Source of the DNA: Paraburkholderia sp. LEh10
GTDB taxonomy: Bacteria; Pseudomonadota; Gammaproteobacteria; Burkholderiales; Burkholderiaceae
DNA length: 64,000 nt
Assembly (NCBI RefSeq): GCF_017814945.1
Contig: NZ_JAGIPX010000005.1
Span: 62,001 to 126,000, forward strand
Reading direction: 5' to 3'
Shown here: positions 26,301 to 34,401 of the stretch, one piece after another
Layout of the letters: every line of letters begins with the position of its first letter
Numbering within the stretch: position 1 is the first letter of the stretch
Program-made: the position numbers and the translations under genes
Notes under the pieces: model-generated
The model's input: the letters and a program-made list of their open reading frames with translations, nothing else
The model's database searches: none
Told to the model about the DNA's origin: nothing

Positions 26301-26455
26301 CGCGCCTGTAATCTTGACGTGTCCATTTCGATCTGGACAAAGCGCACGCCGATTGCAATCGCCACGAGAAACGCGACGAAAAAGAGCCACTTGAACCACT
26401 TCCAGGCGAACGTGGTGCCGATTGCGCGTAGCGGAAACCGTAGTGGCCGGTTCAT
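23360..26455 (-). CDS. Bifunctional penicillin-binding protein (GT51 transglycosylase/transpeptidase)
   Basis: A 1031-residue inner-membrane cell-wall synthase. There is one membrane helix at about residues 22-42. A GT51 domain follows with the catalytic glutamate in FIEDRHLLD, then GGSTLATQIEKF, and REQIVVRYLNSVPLA. A penicillin-binding transpeptidase domain is present with NLGSTAKLRT (S-x2-K) and KTGTGDQ. The insert between GT and TP domains is longer than in E. coli PBP1a, and the tail is Ala/Pro-rich. The start at 26455 is set by AAGGAG upstream and the typical short basic N-terminus before the helix; the longer frame adds 108 unlikely residues. Confidence 0.85.
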   Translation of the reverse strand: MNRPLRFPLRAIGTTFAWKWFKWLFFVAFLVAIAIGVRFVQIEMDTSRLQARYLSELTRDVGFTVSEGPSDNIRFPTDGPYDIRLGYALLPSFERRLRERGYAVASQARDSERMAALADDGLFIPYEEKDQAGLMLYDSTGTRLFGSQYPARVYDDFESVPPLVVAALLFIEDRHLLDADQPNRNPAIDWGRLSRAMMDQGARMFNSHQAQPGGSTLATQIEKFRHSPGGRTATPKEKLRQIASASVRAYLDGPRTMPAREQIVVRYLNSVPLAAQPGFGEINGIGDGLASWYGRDFDEVNRVLKATPTSDNLDEQGLAFRQVLSLMIAQRGPSHFLLRNNGDLNALTESYLRLLATNGVITTQLRDAALSQQLVLMRAKLVPPEGSFVERKAVTSLRTHLLSSLGVSNLYDLDRLDLRATSTMNNKVQQDISDRLADAATKDGAQAAGLYGFNMLQPKDDPSKIAFSFTLFEKRDGSNLLRVQTDSVNRPFDINSGARLNLGSTAKLRTLITYLQIMTELHTRYGQMSVDELRAVKPEREDALTRWAVDYFMHTKDRSLPALLDASVERKYSANAGETFFTGGGAQTFTNFEADENSRILTVHQAFQHSVNLVFVRIMRDIVHYETIRTSGPSSQWLDDPDTRKMYLTRFADQESIVYMNRFYTRYHGKPQDEMLAILLRGVRKSPPKVATVLRSVRPDASQAWFNDQMRAALKNTPKANPPDDALAQLYTKYGIDKFNLNDRAYISSVHPLELWLVNYLHEHPDASANEVMQASRDVRADAYKWLFKTRYHATQNRRIRRMVEQHAYDAIGRSWQALGYPFAHLTPSYAAAIGASGDRPAALAQLIGVIANKGEMAPTQSIAELEFAKGTPYETRFVRATPQPNEAVSTDIARVVQGLLRDVVAGGTAKRLAGGMTFPNGKTMEVYGKTGTGDQRLNIYAKGRRLIESRKVNRTATFVFVIGDRFFGTLTAVVHEPYAKRYDFTSALAVQLLKSMAPALQPLLDEPAAKNAPKVADSAAPGKDTAPPVQ

Positions 26456-26805
26456 GGCGGCGTCTCCTTGCAGATGCCTAACCACATCAAACTCGACTAG
26501 TCTCAGTCTAACGCGTAAAGCGGCCTTGCGATGGTCAGAAGCGGCCCGTTTTAGCGCGATGAGTACGCCACGCAACACAGCCGTCATGAAGCGCGGCGAA
26601 GCGGCGCCGCGCGTCGCCGGGCGCCCGCCGTGCACCGTCGTGAGGCCCCGCAAAAAGGCAGCCGATACTTCGATGTCCATGCAACCTCCAGCGCCGCGCA
26701 TCGGCCGCGAGCCCGCCGCCCAATGACTGCAAGCTGCCTGAAATACCGAATATGACATCGGCGCGAATTTGAGTAACATAGCCGCGCACCGATAGCCCCA
26801 CGCTC
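26456..26805. other. Divergent intergenic region
   Basis: 350 bp between the leftward penicillin-binding protein gene and the rightward ECF sigma gene. It should hold both promoters. No further gene, repeat or RNA structure was recognised. Confidence 0.4.
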
Positions 26806-27375
26806 ATGACCGCGAATCTCCGTGACCCGACGCAGGACATGCTCGCCACGCTGCTCGAACGCGTTGCCCGCGAAGACGGCGGCGCGCTGCGCGAGCTCTA
26901 CGACGCCGTGGCGTCGAAACTGTTCGGGCTTGCGCTTCGTATATTGAACAAGCCCGAGTGGGCGGAAGAGGTGCTGCAGGACAGCTTCATCAACATCTGG
27001 CGGCATGCGCGCGACTACCGGCGCGATCTGTCGGCGCCGATGACGTGGATGTCAACGATCGTGCGCAATCGCGCGCTCGACCATCTGCGGCGGATCGACG
27101 TCGAGGAAACGGAATGGAGCGATGCATTGGACGAGCTCGTCGCCAGCGACGCCCCGAACCCCGAAGCGCTGACGCAAGTGAGCGACGCCGCGCGCCTGCT
27201 CGCCGGCTGCCTGCAGCAGCTGGAGCCGGCGCAGCGGCAGGCCGTCGCGCTCGCGTATCTGCGCGACCAGAGCCATAGCGAGATCGCCGCGATGCTCACC
27301 GTGCCGCTTGGCACGGTCAAGTCATGGATCCGGCGCGGCCTCGCCAGACTGAAAAGCTGTCTGGGAGGCGCATGA
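26806..27375 (+). CDS. ECF RNA polymerase sigma factor (SigK-like)
   Basis: A 189-residue sigma factor. Region 2 spans about residues 25-95 (LRELYDAVASKLFGLALRIL and DSFINIWRHARDY, then NRALDHLRR). Region 4 is near the C-terminus (LEPAQRQAVALAYLRDQSHSEIAAMLTVPLGTVKSWIRRGLARL). The stop overlaps the start region of the downstream anti-sigma gene, so the two are co-translated. Confidence 0.9.
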   Translation: MTANLRDPTQDMLATLLERVAREDGGALRELYDAVASKLFGLALRILNKPEWAEEVLQDSFINIWRHARDYRRDLSAPMTWMSTIVRNRALDHLRRIDVEETEWSDALDELVASDAPNPEALTQVSDAARLLAGCLQQLEPAQRQAVALAYLRDQSHSEIAAMLTVPLGTVKSWIRRGLARLKSCLGGA

Positions 27376-28235
27376 TGAACCTGCATCGCTATCCCGACCT
27401 CATCGAGCGGCTCGCGGCCGAACACGCGCTCGGTCTCGTGCGCGGTGGCGCGCGGCGGCGTCTCGAACACTATGCGCAACGCGATGCCGAACTGCGCCGC
27501 GCGCTCGACGACTGGCAGCGCCGCATCGAACCGCTCGCTGAACTGTCGCCCGCACGCGTGCCGCCTGCGTCCGCGTGGCAGGGGATCGAGCGGCGGCTGG
27601 GTCTCGGCGGCGCGCCTTCGAGTTCGGCTTCGACTTCGGGTTCGAGTTCGGCTTCGCCCTCGCCTGTCCGTGAAGCCGCAGCGCAACCAACCCCGTCGCA
27701 ACCGCGCCGCGCCGCCGATGCCGCCACCGCTGCCGTCCAACCTGCCCGCTGGTTCGAGCGCCTGTCGTTCTGGCGCGGCTGGGCCATCGGCGCGACCGCG
27801 CTGGCGGCGCTGGCCGCCGTCGTCGCGATGCGTGCGCTTTTGCCTGCCGGACCCGCGACATCGGGCGCGCCGACGCTAGCCGGGCAGCACGCGCCAGGCC
27901 CGACGCGTGTCGCGGTGCTCAACGATCAGGACGCGCATGCCGTGATGTTCGTCGCGTGGGATGCGCAGCACGGCTCGATCACGATCCAGCGTCTCGCCAA
28001 CGCCGCGCCGCCCGAAGGCCGCGCGCTGCAATTGTGGGGGGTGCCGCCGGCCGGCCATCCCGTCTCGCTCGGCGTGCTGCCCGCGAGCGGCGAGATCAGG
28101 CTGCCCGTTGGCGAACAGCGCCCGGAAGGCTATGCCGCGCTCGCGGTTTCGATCGAACCGGCGGGCGGCTCCCCGAATCCCGACGGGCCGTCCGGTCCTG
28201 TCGTCTATGTGGGCAAATTGCAGCCCGTCTCCTGA
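27375..28235 (+). CDS. Anti-sigma factor, RskA type
   Basis: A 286-residue protein. The N-terminal cytoplasmic part (LAAEHALGLVRGGARRRLEHYAQRD) is the sigma-binding helix bundle. A Ser/Ala-rich linker follows, with one transmembrane helix at about 136-160 (GWAIGATALAALAAVVAMRALL) and a periplasmic RskA C-terminal domain ending ALAVSIEPAGGSPNPDGPSGPVVYVGKL. It should hold the preceding sigma factor at the membrane. The GGGAGG at 27363 is six bases from this ATG and three from the ATG at 27372, which is the alternative start. Confidence 0.85.
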   Translation: MNLHRYPDLIERLAAEHALGLVRGGARRRLEHYAQRDAELRRALDDWQRRIEPLAELSPARVPPASAWQGIERRLGLGGAPSSSASTSGSSSASPSPVREAAAQPTPSQPRRAADAATAAVQPARWFERLSFWRGWAIGATALAALAAVVAMRALLPAGPATSGAPTLAGQHAPGPTRVAVLNDQDAHAVMFVAWDAQHGSITIQRLANAAPPEGRALQLWGVPPAGHPVSLGVLPASGEIRLPVGEQRPEGYAALAVSIEPAGGSPNPDGPSGPVVYVGKLQPVS

Positions 28236-28240
28236 ACCTT

Positions 28241-29518
28241 ATGCATAGCTACTACGAAGCGACCGTCGAGCGGCCCGCGCGCCCCGCATTGACCGAGAAC
28301 CTCAGCGCGAATGTGTGCATCGTCGGCGGCGGGTTGGCGGGGTTGTCGACTGCGCTCGGACTCGCCGAGCGCGGCGTGCGCGACGTCGTCGTGGTCGAGG
28401 CGAACCAGGTCGGCTTCGGCGCGTCGGGCCGCAACGGCGGCTTCGTGTTCGGCGGCTACAGCCTGGATTGCGCGGATCTGCTGAAGATTCTCGGACCGTC
28501 GCGGGCGCGCGAACTGTACGCGCTGACCATCGATGCCGTCGATCTGATGCGCGCGCGCATCCGGCGCTACGCAATCGACTGCGACATGACGGACGCGGGC
28601 GTGATACTCGCGAACTGGTTCGACGATCCTTCGAGGCTCGACAGCCAGCGGCGTCTGATGAAGGAATCGTTCGGCGTCGAGTGGGAAACGCTGAGCGCGG
28701 CGCAACTTGCCGAGCGTCTGAAAACGACGCGCTATTTCGGCGGCCTTTTCGAGCGCAACGCATTTCACTTTCATCCGTTGAAGTATGTGCTCGGTGTCGC
28801 GCGCGCGGCTGAAGCGGCCGGCGTGCGCATCGTCGAGCAGTCGCCCGTGACGTCGCTGCGCAGACAAGGCGCGGGGTTCGCCGTCAGGACCGCACAGGGT
28901 TCTGTCGATGCACGCCATGTCGTGATGGCGGGCGGCGGCTACGCACGCAATGTGTACCGCCGCGTGGAGCGCGCGGTGCTGCCGATCGCGACCTACGTGA
29001 TGGCGACGGAGCCGCTCGGCGCGCGCCTTGCCGAAGCGGTCGATTGCCGCTGCGCCGTCTACGACACGCGCTTCGCGTTCGACTACTATCGGCCGCTGCC
29101 CGACACGCGCATCCTGTGGGGCGGACGCATTTCGATCCTCGAACGCGAGCCCGAGACCATCGCGCGGCTTTTGCGCCGCGATCTGCTGAAGGTGTATCCG
29201 CAATTGCGCGACGTGCGCATCGATCATGCATGGGGCGGCCTGATGAGCTACGCGCGGCACAAGATGCCGCAGATCGGCCAGAGCGCGGACGGCGTCTGGT
29301 ACGCGGTCGGCTTCGGCGGACATGGGATGGCGCCGACCAGCGTCAGCGGCGAACTGCTCGCGGCCGCCATCGCGGGCGAGCGCGCCGTGCCCGAAGCATT
29401 CGCGAGCTTCGGCCTCACGCACACGTTCGGCGCATTGGGCCTCGCGGCTGCGCAACTCACGTACACGGCGATGCAGACACGCGACGCGCTCGCGGACCGT
29501 CCGCGGCGCTCGACGTGA
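28241..29518 (+). CDS. FAD-dependent amine/amino-acid oxidase (DadA/PuuB-like)
   Basis: A 425-residue DAO-fold flavoenzyme. It has the dinucleotide-binding motif in CIVGGGLAGLSTALGLAERG near residue 25, VEANQVGFGASGRNGGFVFGG near 55 (typical of gamma-glutamylputrescine oxidase-like enzymes), and the FAD-closing GFGGHGMAPTSVSGELLA near 360. The substrate is likely an amine or N-alkyl amino acid; no pathway partner adjoins it. It starts 5 bp after the anti-sigma gene, which may be incidental. Confidence 0.8.
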   Translation: MHSYYEATVERPARPALTENLSANVCIVGGGLAGLSTALGLAERGVRDVVVVEANQVGFGASGRNGGFVFGGYSLDCADLLKILGPSRARELYALTIDAVDLMRARIRRYAIDCDMTDAGVILANWFDDPSRLDSQRRLMKESFGVEWETLSAAQLAERLKTTRYFGGLFERNAFHFHPLKYVLGVARAAEAAGVRIVEQSPVTSLRRQGAGFAVRTAQGSVDARHVVMAGGGYARNVYRRVERAVLPIATYVMATEPLGARLAEAVDCRCAVYDTRFAFDYYRPLPDTRILWGGRISILEREPETIARLLRRDLLKVYPQLRDVRIDHAWGGLMSYARHKMPQIGQSADGVWYAVGFGGHGMAPTSVSGELLAAAIAGERAVPEAFASFGLTHTFGALGLAAAQLTYTAMQTRDALADRPRRST

Positions 29519-29644
29519 GCCCCGCATCCGTCCTCACGCCGGCCCGCACGAGCCTGCCGCGGCGCTCGTGCGCAAGCCGCCAGGCCGCGCGGGCTGGCGG
29601 TTTCGACATGCTAGAATGAATCGTCATCGCCGCCGGAACACACA

Positions 29645-30334
29645 ATGAAAAAGGGAAGCCGAGCTACCACGCCCGAGCCTGTCGACAATCCCACCCACTC
29701 CGGCGAACCGCGGCGCAAATACGATCCCGAAGAAACCAGGCGCAACATCCTCGAGGTGGCCACGCAGGAGTTTTCGTCGATGGGGCTCGCGGGAGCGCGC
29801 GTCGATGCAATCGCCGAGCGCACCAACACCACGAAGCGCATGCTCTACTACTACTTCGGCAGCAAGGAAGGGTTGTACGAGGCCGTGCTCGAAAAGGTGT
29901 ATGGCGACATCCGTTCGCTCGAACAGGACCTGCAGATCACCAACATGGACCCTGTCGAGGGCTTGCGCAGTCTCGTCGAGTTTACGTTCGACTATCACGA
30001 CAAGCATCGCGACTTCGTGCGTCTCGTGACCATCGAGAACATTCACGGCGCGAAGTACATCGAGCAGGTGAAGACCTTCAAGAGCCGCAACTCAAGCGTG
30101 ATTCACACGATCGAAGATCTGCTCGCGCGCGGCATCGCGTCGGGCGATTTCCGCGAGGACATCGACGCGATCGATCTGCATCTGCTGATCAGCTCGCTGT
30201 GCTTTCACCGGATCGCGAACCGGCATACGTTCGGCACGGCATTCGGACGCGATCCGTCGCATGCGAGGCTGCGCACGCGCCATCGCGCGATGATCGTCGA
30301 CGCGACGTTGAGATTTGTGAGGCGGCAGGCCTAG
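29645..30334 (+). CDS. TetR family transcriptional regulator
   Basis: A 229-residue regulator. The helix-turn-helix is at about residues 35-80 (TRRNILEVATQEFSSMGLAGARVDAIAERTNTTKRMLYYYFGSKEGLYEAVLEKVY). The C-terminal ligand domain resembles the TetR_C group with FDYHDKHRDFVRLVTIENIHGAKYI. A possible target is the flavin oxidase upstream or a distant locus; no operator was identified. Confidence 0.88.
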   Translation: MKKGSRATTPEPVDNPTHSGEPRRKYDPEETRRNILEVATQEFSSMGLAGARVDAIAERTNTTKRMLYYYFGSKEGLYEAVLEKVYGDIRSLEQDLQITNMDPVEGLRSLVEFTFDYHDKHRDFVRLVTIENIHGAKYIEQVKTFKSRNSSVIHTIEDLLARGIASGDFREDIDAIDLHLLISSLCFHRIANRHTFGTAFGRDPSHARLRTRHRAMIVDATLRFVRRQA

Positions 30335-30606
30335 CGATTCGGCTTCCGCTAGTTTGTACGATCCAGTTAGCTCTCCTTCTTCCACGCCGAGGCGCTGTTT
30401 CGTGCCTTGTTTCCGGCGCCAGGTCATGCGAAGCAGTAACCAGATGGTGCGGAATCAGCTGGGCCGAACGCGCCGCCAACGCGCGCGCCGCGGCCGAAAA
30501 TCCGGGCACATGCGTTGCGCCGATATAATTTCCAGCATGTTTTCGCGGCATTCCGCACGCGGGCGGCCATGCCGCCACGCCGCAGCCGCCCACACAAAGG
30601 AGACTT

Positions 30607-30945
30607 ATGAAGAAGCTGACCGTCACCCTGTCGATTCCGCTGTTTCTCGCCGCCTGCGCGCAATATCAGGCGTCGCACAATCCGGACGCCGGCGATCCGA
30701 TGAAGGACAACATGACGAATCGCCCCGTCAACGACGTCGTCCAGTGCATGACGCAGGCAGCGGCGAAGCACGAGAACGCCGTCAAGGCCACGCCGATTCC
30801 CCAAGGCCAAATGCTCGATTTCGGCGACTCCAATATCGTGAAGGTCCGCGCCGACAACGGCGGCACGACGTTCCGCTACTACGCGGGCAAGCGCACTACG
30901 TCGAACCTGTGGATCGAAGTCGCGAGCAAGGAATGCGCGCCCTGA
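30607..30945 (+). CDS. Small outer-membrane-type lipoprotein, unknown function
   Basis: A 112-residue protein with a short signal peptide and a lipobox (FLAAC, Cys17). The mature part is soluble and has two further cysteines (VVQCM and KECAP) that could form a disulfide. No known domain was recognised. AAGGAG lies six bases before the ATG. Confidence 0.75.
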   Translation: MKKLTVTLSIPLFLAACAQYQASHNPDAGDPMKDNMTNRPVNDVVQCMTQAAAKHENAVKATPIPQGQMLDFGDSNIVKVRADNGGTTFRYYAGKRTTSNLWIEVASKECAP

Positions 30946-31095
30946 CGCAGCGACGGGCGGCGCTGGCGGTGTAACTGCTTGAAATAACTCTTTCACCATG
31001 CGGAAAGACCAGCGGTCCGACTTAAGAGTCATTTAAGTCTTGGCCGCGATGATTCGTCTTCGACACTGACCCGCGTTCCGCCCAAGGTGCCCTGG

Positions 31096-31410
31096 ATGGA
31101 TTACTACAACGACCGCAACGACCTGACCAAGCGCATCGCTGCCGAAAGTCCGGCCGCACCTGCGCAGGCTGCCGCCAATCCGGCAGCGCCGCCGAAAAGA
31201 ACGACCATTCTGCGCCGGCTCCTGAGCCCGCATGAACTCGCCACGCTGCTGCTGCTGTTGCACGCGCCCATTACCGCGTTTGCCAAGCCCGAAATTCCGA
31301 TGTTGCAGGAAGCCGGCCTCGTGGAAGCCATCGCTTCGGATGCGGGCGAATCGCACATTCGTCTAACGCCCGAAGGCAACGCGGTTTTACGCGGATTGGG
31401 CATCAAGTAA
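31096..31410 (+). CDS. Small protein of unknown function with winged-helix-like C-terminus
   Basis: A 104-residue protein. An Ala/Pro-rich N-terminal third is followed by SPHELATLLLLLHAPITAFAKPEIPMLQEAGLVE and HIRLTPEGNAVLRGLGIK, which looks like a compact winged-helix or MarR-like wing. The ATG at 31096 was chosen because AAGG sits eight bases upstream; a GTG nine bases earlier is possible. DNA binding is not shown. Confidence 0.6.
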   Translation: MDYYNDRNDLTKRIAAESPAAPAQAAANPAAPPKRTTILRRLLSPHELATLLLLLHAPITAFAKPEIPMLQEAGLVEAIASDAGESHIRLTPEGNAVLRGLGIK

Positions 31411-31436
31411 GCGTCAGCCGCCCAGCGCGCCGCGGC

Positions 31437-31772
31437 TCATGCCTGCCATACGGCATAGCCGGCTTCACGCAAGCCGATCGCCAGTTCGACTTCCATGTCG
31501 CGCGCGCCTTCATACGGCATCGGGTTGAACACTTCGTACAGTTCCGGCATCAGCCGCAAGCCGTAGTCGCGCACATAGCGGTTCGACTGGATGCCTGCCT
31601 TGTGACGGTCGAAGCGCAGATCCGGGTCCAGTCCCGTCATCCCCACATACACGCACGAACGTTCGAAGCGATAGTCAGGATTCGCGCGTCTGAAGCGCGC
31701 CTCGTTCCAGACGGTATCGTCGAGCGCGACCACATACACGTAATAGCGAAATTTTTCGCGGCGAGCGGACAT
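31437..31772 (-). CDS. GIY-YIG-like stand-alone protein
   Basis: A 111-residue protein. YYVYVVALDD at the start and CVYVGMTGLDPDLRFDRHKAG at about 40-60 resemble the two short strands (GIY and YIG positions) and the following R/H of the GIY-YIG nuclease fold. EVELAIGLREAGYAVW near the end may hold the catalytic Glu. Activity is unproven and no partner genes adjoin it. Confidence 0.55.
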   Translation of the reverse strand: MSARREKFRYYVYVVALDDTVWNEARFRRANPDYRFERSCVYVGMTGLDPDLRFDRHKAGIQSNRYVRDYGLRLMPELYEVFNPMPYEGARDMEVELAIGLREAGYAVWQA

Positions 31773-31871
31773 CTTTTTCCGGTCTTTTCCGGCTCTGATC
31801 GGTGATTCCAGTCATCGCCCGGCTGCATGCCGCGTTGGCCATGCGGCGCGGGCGCAGCGCGGGACTGACAG

Positions 31872-32648
31872 TTAGTTGCGCGATGTTCCGTGCAACAGCA
31901 TCCGGTATTCGGTCGGCGTCACACCGACGGTCGCCTTGAACTGCCGCGTGAACGCGCTGTGATCCGTATAGCCGCACAGCGCGGCGACATCCGTGACCTT
32001 GTCGTGCGACACGAGCAGCGCTGTCGCCGCGTCGAGGCGTGTCTTCAGCAGCACCTGGCGTGGCGTCAGGTGAAACACCTTATGGAAGTACCTTTCGAGC
32101 TGCGCCACCGACATATCCGCCATCGCGGCAAGCTGTTTGAGATTCAGCGGCTGCACGTAGTTCTCTTGCAGATACTGGACGACCGTCGCGAGCCGGCTAT
32201 ACGCGGGATGGCTGCTCTCGTCGGCGCGCAGATCCCGCGAGATGCCGGCAAGACCGACCACGCGCCCCGTCGCATCGCGCAGCGGCTGCTTGCAGGTGAG
32301 GCACCAGCCCGGCTGTCTTCCGGGATACAGATGCAGTTCGAGCTGATCGACCATCTGGTTGCCGACATGAATCACGGCCTTGTCCTGCGCCGTATAGATA
32401 CGGCCGAAACGGCTCGGAAAAACCTCTTCGGCCGTCTTGCCGAGCAGCTTTTCTTTGTCCTTGAATCCGCAGCGCGACACGAGCGTGCGATTGACGAGCG
32501 CATAGCGCGCCTGCGCGTCCTTCACGAAGAACACGATGTCGGGCATCGCGTCGAAGACGGGTTCGAGCAGCGCGAAATGCGAGAGCATTCCGGCAAGCGA
32601 CGTCTCGCCCGGATCGAGCGCGTCGAGCGTATGTGCGAACGTGTTCAT
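31872..32648 (-). CDS. AraC family regulator with PAS domain, likely hydroxyproline catabolism activator (LhpR-like)
   Basis: A 258-residue regulator. An N-terminal PAS domain (about 20-140; FDAMPDIVFFVKDAQARYALVNRTLVSRCG and GVAGISRDL-like VGLAGISRDL) is followed by an AraC double helix-turn-helix (about 155-250; LNLKQLAAMADMSVAQLERYFHKVF and DVAALCGYTDHSAFTRQFKATVGVTPTEYR). Most AraC proteins use a cupin sensor; PAS fusion occurs in the hydroxyproline regulators. It lies at the end of the hydroxyproline gene set on the same strand. The start at 32648 is preferred over 32666 and 32819. Confidence 0.8.
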   Translation of the reverse strand: MNTFAHTLDALDPGETSLAGMLSHFALLEPVFDAMPDIVFFVKDAQARYALVNRTLVSRCGFKDKEKLLGKTAEEVFPSRFGRIYTAQDKAVIHVGNQMVDQLELHLYPGRQPGWCLTCKQPLRDATGRVVGLAGISRDLRADESSHPAYSRLATVVQYLQENYVQPLNLKQLAAMADMSVAQLERYFHKVFHLTPRQVLLKTRLDAATALLVSHDKVTDVAALCGYTDHSAFTRQFKATVGVTPTEYRMLLHGTSRN

Positions 32649-32839
32649 CGTGCGGGTTCCGTGCATGAGCGGCGACGCAGGTGAAGGTTGCCCGGCGAGC
32701 GCTCGCGGGGCTGAACGATTATAGGGGCGGCACGATCCGCGCGAATAAAACGCGTGGCGCCGCGCGGCGTGGGAACAGACGACCCGATGACCGTCGATGC
32801 GTGCATCCGGCGCGGGCACTTTCCGTGCGGCGCGGCGCG

Positions 32840-34132
32840 TCAGCCGGCGTCCGTCGCTGTATCGTCAGCGAGCATCAGCGTGCCGATCTGCGCGGGACTG
32901 ATGGGCGGGCGGCCTTGCGCAATGTCCCAGCCGAACAGGGCCTGCACCGCGCCGCCGCAGATACGCCCCTGACATGCGCCCATGCCGCAACGCGTGTGCA
33001 GCTTCGCATCGCGCCAGCAAGCATGCGCGCGAACCTCGCCGACGGACACGTCTTCGCAGCGGCACAGCAGCGTATCGTCCGCGGGCAACCGGCGCGCAAG
33101 GCCGCGCAACGCGAAGGCCGTTTCGACGCGCGTTGCGAAACGCCGCCAGTGCTCGCGCTCGCTGACCAGCGCATCGATGCGAGCGTCGCGCTCGATCCCC
33201 AGCGCGCGAAGTCCCGCAATGCGACCTTCCACCTGCGCGAGCTCCATCCCGCCGACGCCTGTGCATTCGCCCGCAGCAAACACGTCATCGACGGTCGTGC
33301 GTTGCGCGTCGTCGACGACGATTGCGCCGTCGTCACGCGTCGCGCAACCCAGCGTGTGGGCAAGCGTCGCGTTCGGCACGAGCCCATAGCCGCAAGCGAT
33401 GCGTTCGCAATCTATCGACTCGATACGTCCGTCCGCACGTTCGATGACAGCGCGCTCGACGCGTCCATTGCCCTGTGCCGCGCGCACGACGCTCGACGTC
33501 AGCCAGGCAAGCCCGGCGAAGCCACGCGTCAACTGCGCGGCCTGCACGAGCTTCGCGGGCGTGGCGGCGAGCGACAGGCCAAAGCGCAGCACGGCCATCC
33601 AAGCCGCCTGCTCCACCACGGCGACAACTTGCGCGCCCGCCGCGCGCGCCGTCGCGAGCGACGCGAGCAACAGCGGACCGCTGCCCGCTATCACGACGCG
33701 CTCGCCGCGCACGGGCACGCCGCCTTTGATCAACGCCTGCAAGCCGCCTGCGCCCGTCACGCCGGGCAGCGTCCAGCCTTCGAACGGCAGCAGCAGTTCG
33801 CGCGCGCCCGTCGCGAGAATCAGCCGGCGGTAGCCGATGCGCGCGCCGCCGCGTTGCGCCGATTCGATCAGCAGACGGCGTTCGTCGAGCGACGCGACGA
33901 TGCGGGTCGATAGCGCGAGCGTGACGTTGCCGCGCGCGCCGATTGCCTGTAACTGCGCGGCGAGCGCGGCAGCGGGTGGATGCACCGGTCCGTTGCGCCA
34001 TATCTGGCCGCCCGCGCGCGGATTGTCGTCGAGCACGGCGACGCGCGCGCCCTCCTGCGCGGCCACGCAGGCAGCCGCGAGGCCCGCCGGTCCCGCGCCC
34101 GCGACGACGATGTCAAACCATTCGCCGTTCAT
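32840..34132 (-). CDS. D-hydroxyproline dehydrogenase, NAD(P)/FAD subunit (HcnB/alpha-like)
   Basis: A 430-residue flavoprotein. It has an FAD motif VVAGAGPAGLAAACVAAQEG near residue 10, a second Rossmann motif VVIAGSGPLLLASLATARAAG near 150, and a C-terminal Cys cluster, LLCRCEDVSVGEV ... CGMGACQGRICG, that binds an iron-sulfur centre. This is the large subunit of three-part proline/hydroxyproline dehydrogenases and of HcnABC. Its ATG overlaps the stop of the 2Fe-2S subunit (ATGA), so the subunits are translationally coupled. Confidence 0.85.
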   Translation of the reverse strand: MNGEWFDIVVAGAGPAGLAAACVAAQEGARVAVLDDNPRAGGQIWRNGPVHPPAAALAAQLQAIGARGNVTLALSTRIVASLDERRLLIESAQRGGARIGYRRLILATGARELLLPFEGWTLPGVTGAGGLQALIKGGVPVRGERVVIAGSGPLLLASLATARAAGAQVVAVVEQAAWMAVLRFGLSLAATPAKLVQAAQLTRGFAGLAWLTSSVVRAAQGNGRVERAVIERADGRIESIDCERIACGYGLVPNATLAHTLGCATRDDGAIVVDDAQRTTVDDVFAAGECTGVGGMELAQVEGRIAGLRALGIERDARIDALVSEREHWRRFATRVETAFALRGLARRLPADDTLLCRCEDVSVGEVRAHACWRDAKLHTRCGMGACQGRICGGAVQALFGWDIAQGRPPISPAQIGTLMLADDTATDAG

Positions 34133-34401
34133 CGCGGCCTCGTCGTGCGGATGTTCTGGCCGTCGCTGCATAGCGTCTGACAGGCGAGCACATGCGCGCG
34201 CCCATCGACCGTCACGCGGCATTCGTGGCACACGCCCATCCCGCAGAACGCGGCGCGCGGCTCGTTGCTGACGGATGCACGCGTGCCGCGTGCGCTCGCG
34301 CCGCAGATCGCGAGCGCGGCGGCGATCGTCGCGCCTTGTTCGATATCGACGGGCTCGCCGTCGATCACCACGCGAACCCGCGAACGAAGCGCGTCAGACA
34401 T
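34129..34401 (-). CDS. D-hydroxyproline dehydrogenase, 2Fe-2S subunit
   Basis: A 90-residue ferredoxin-like subunit with cysteines C53, C58, C61 and C74 (FCGMGVCHEC ... LACQ), the plant-type [2Fe-2S] spacing. It overlaps the catalytic subunit gene upstream by 8 bp and the large subunit downstream by 4 bp. It carries electrons from the FAD subunits to the respiratory chain. Confidence 0.88.
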   Translation of the reverse strand: MSDALRSRVRVVIDGEPVDIEQGATIAAALAICGASARGTRASVSNEPRAAFCGMGVCHECRVTVDGRAHVLACQTLCSDGQNIRTTRPR

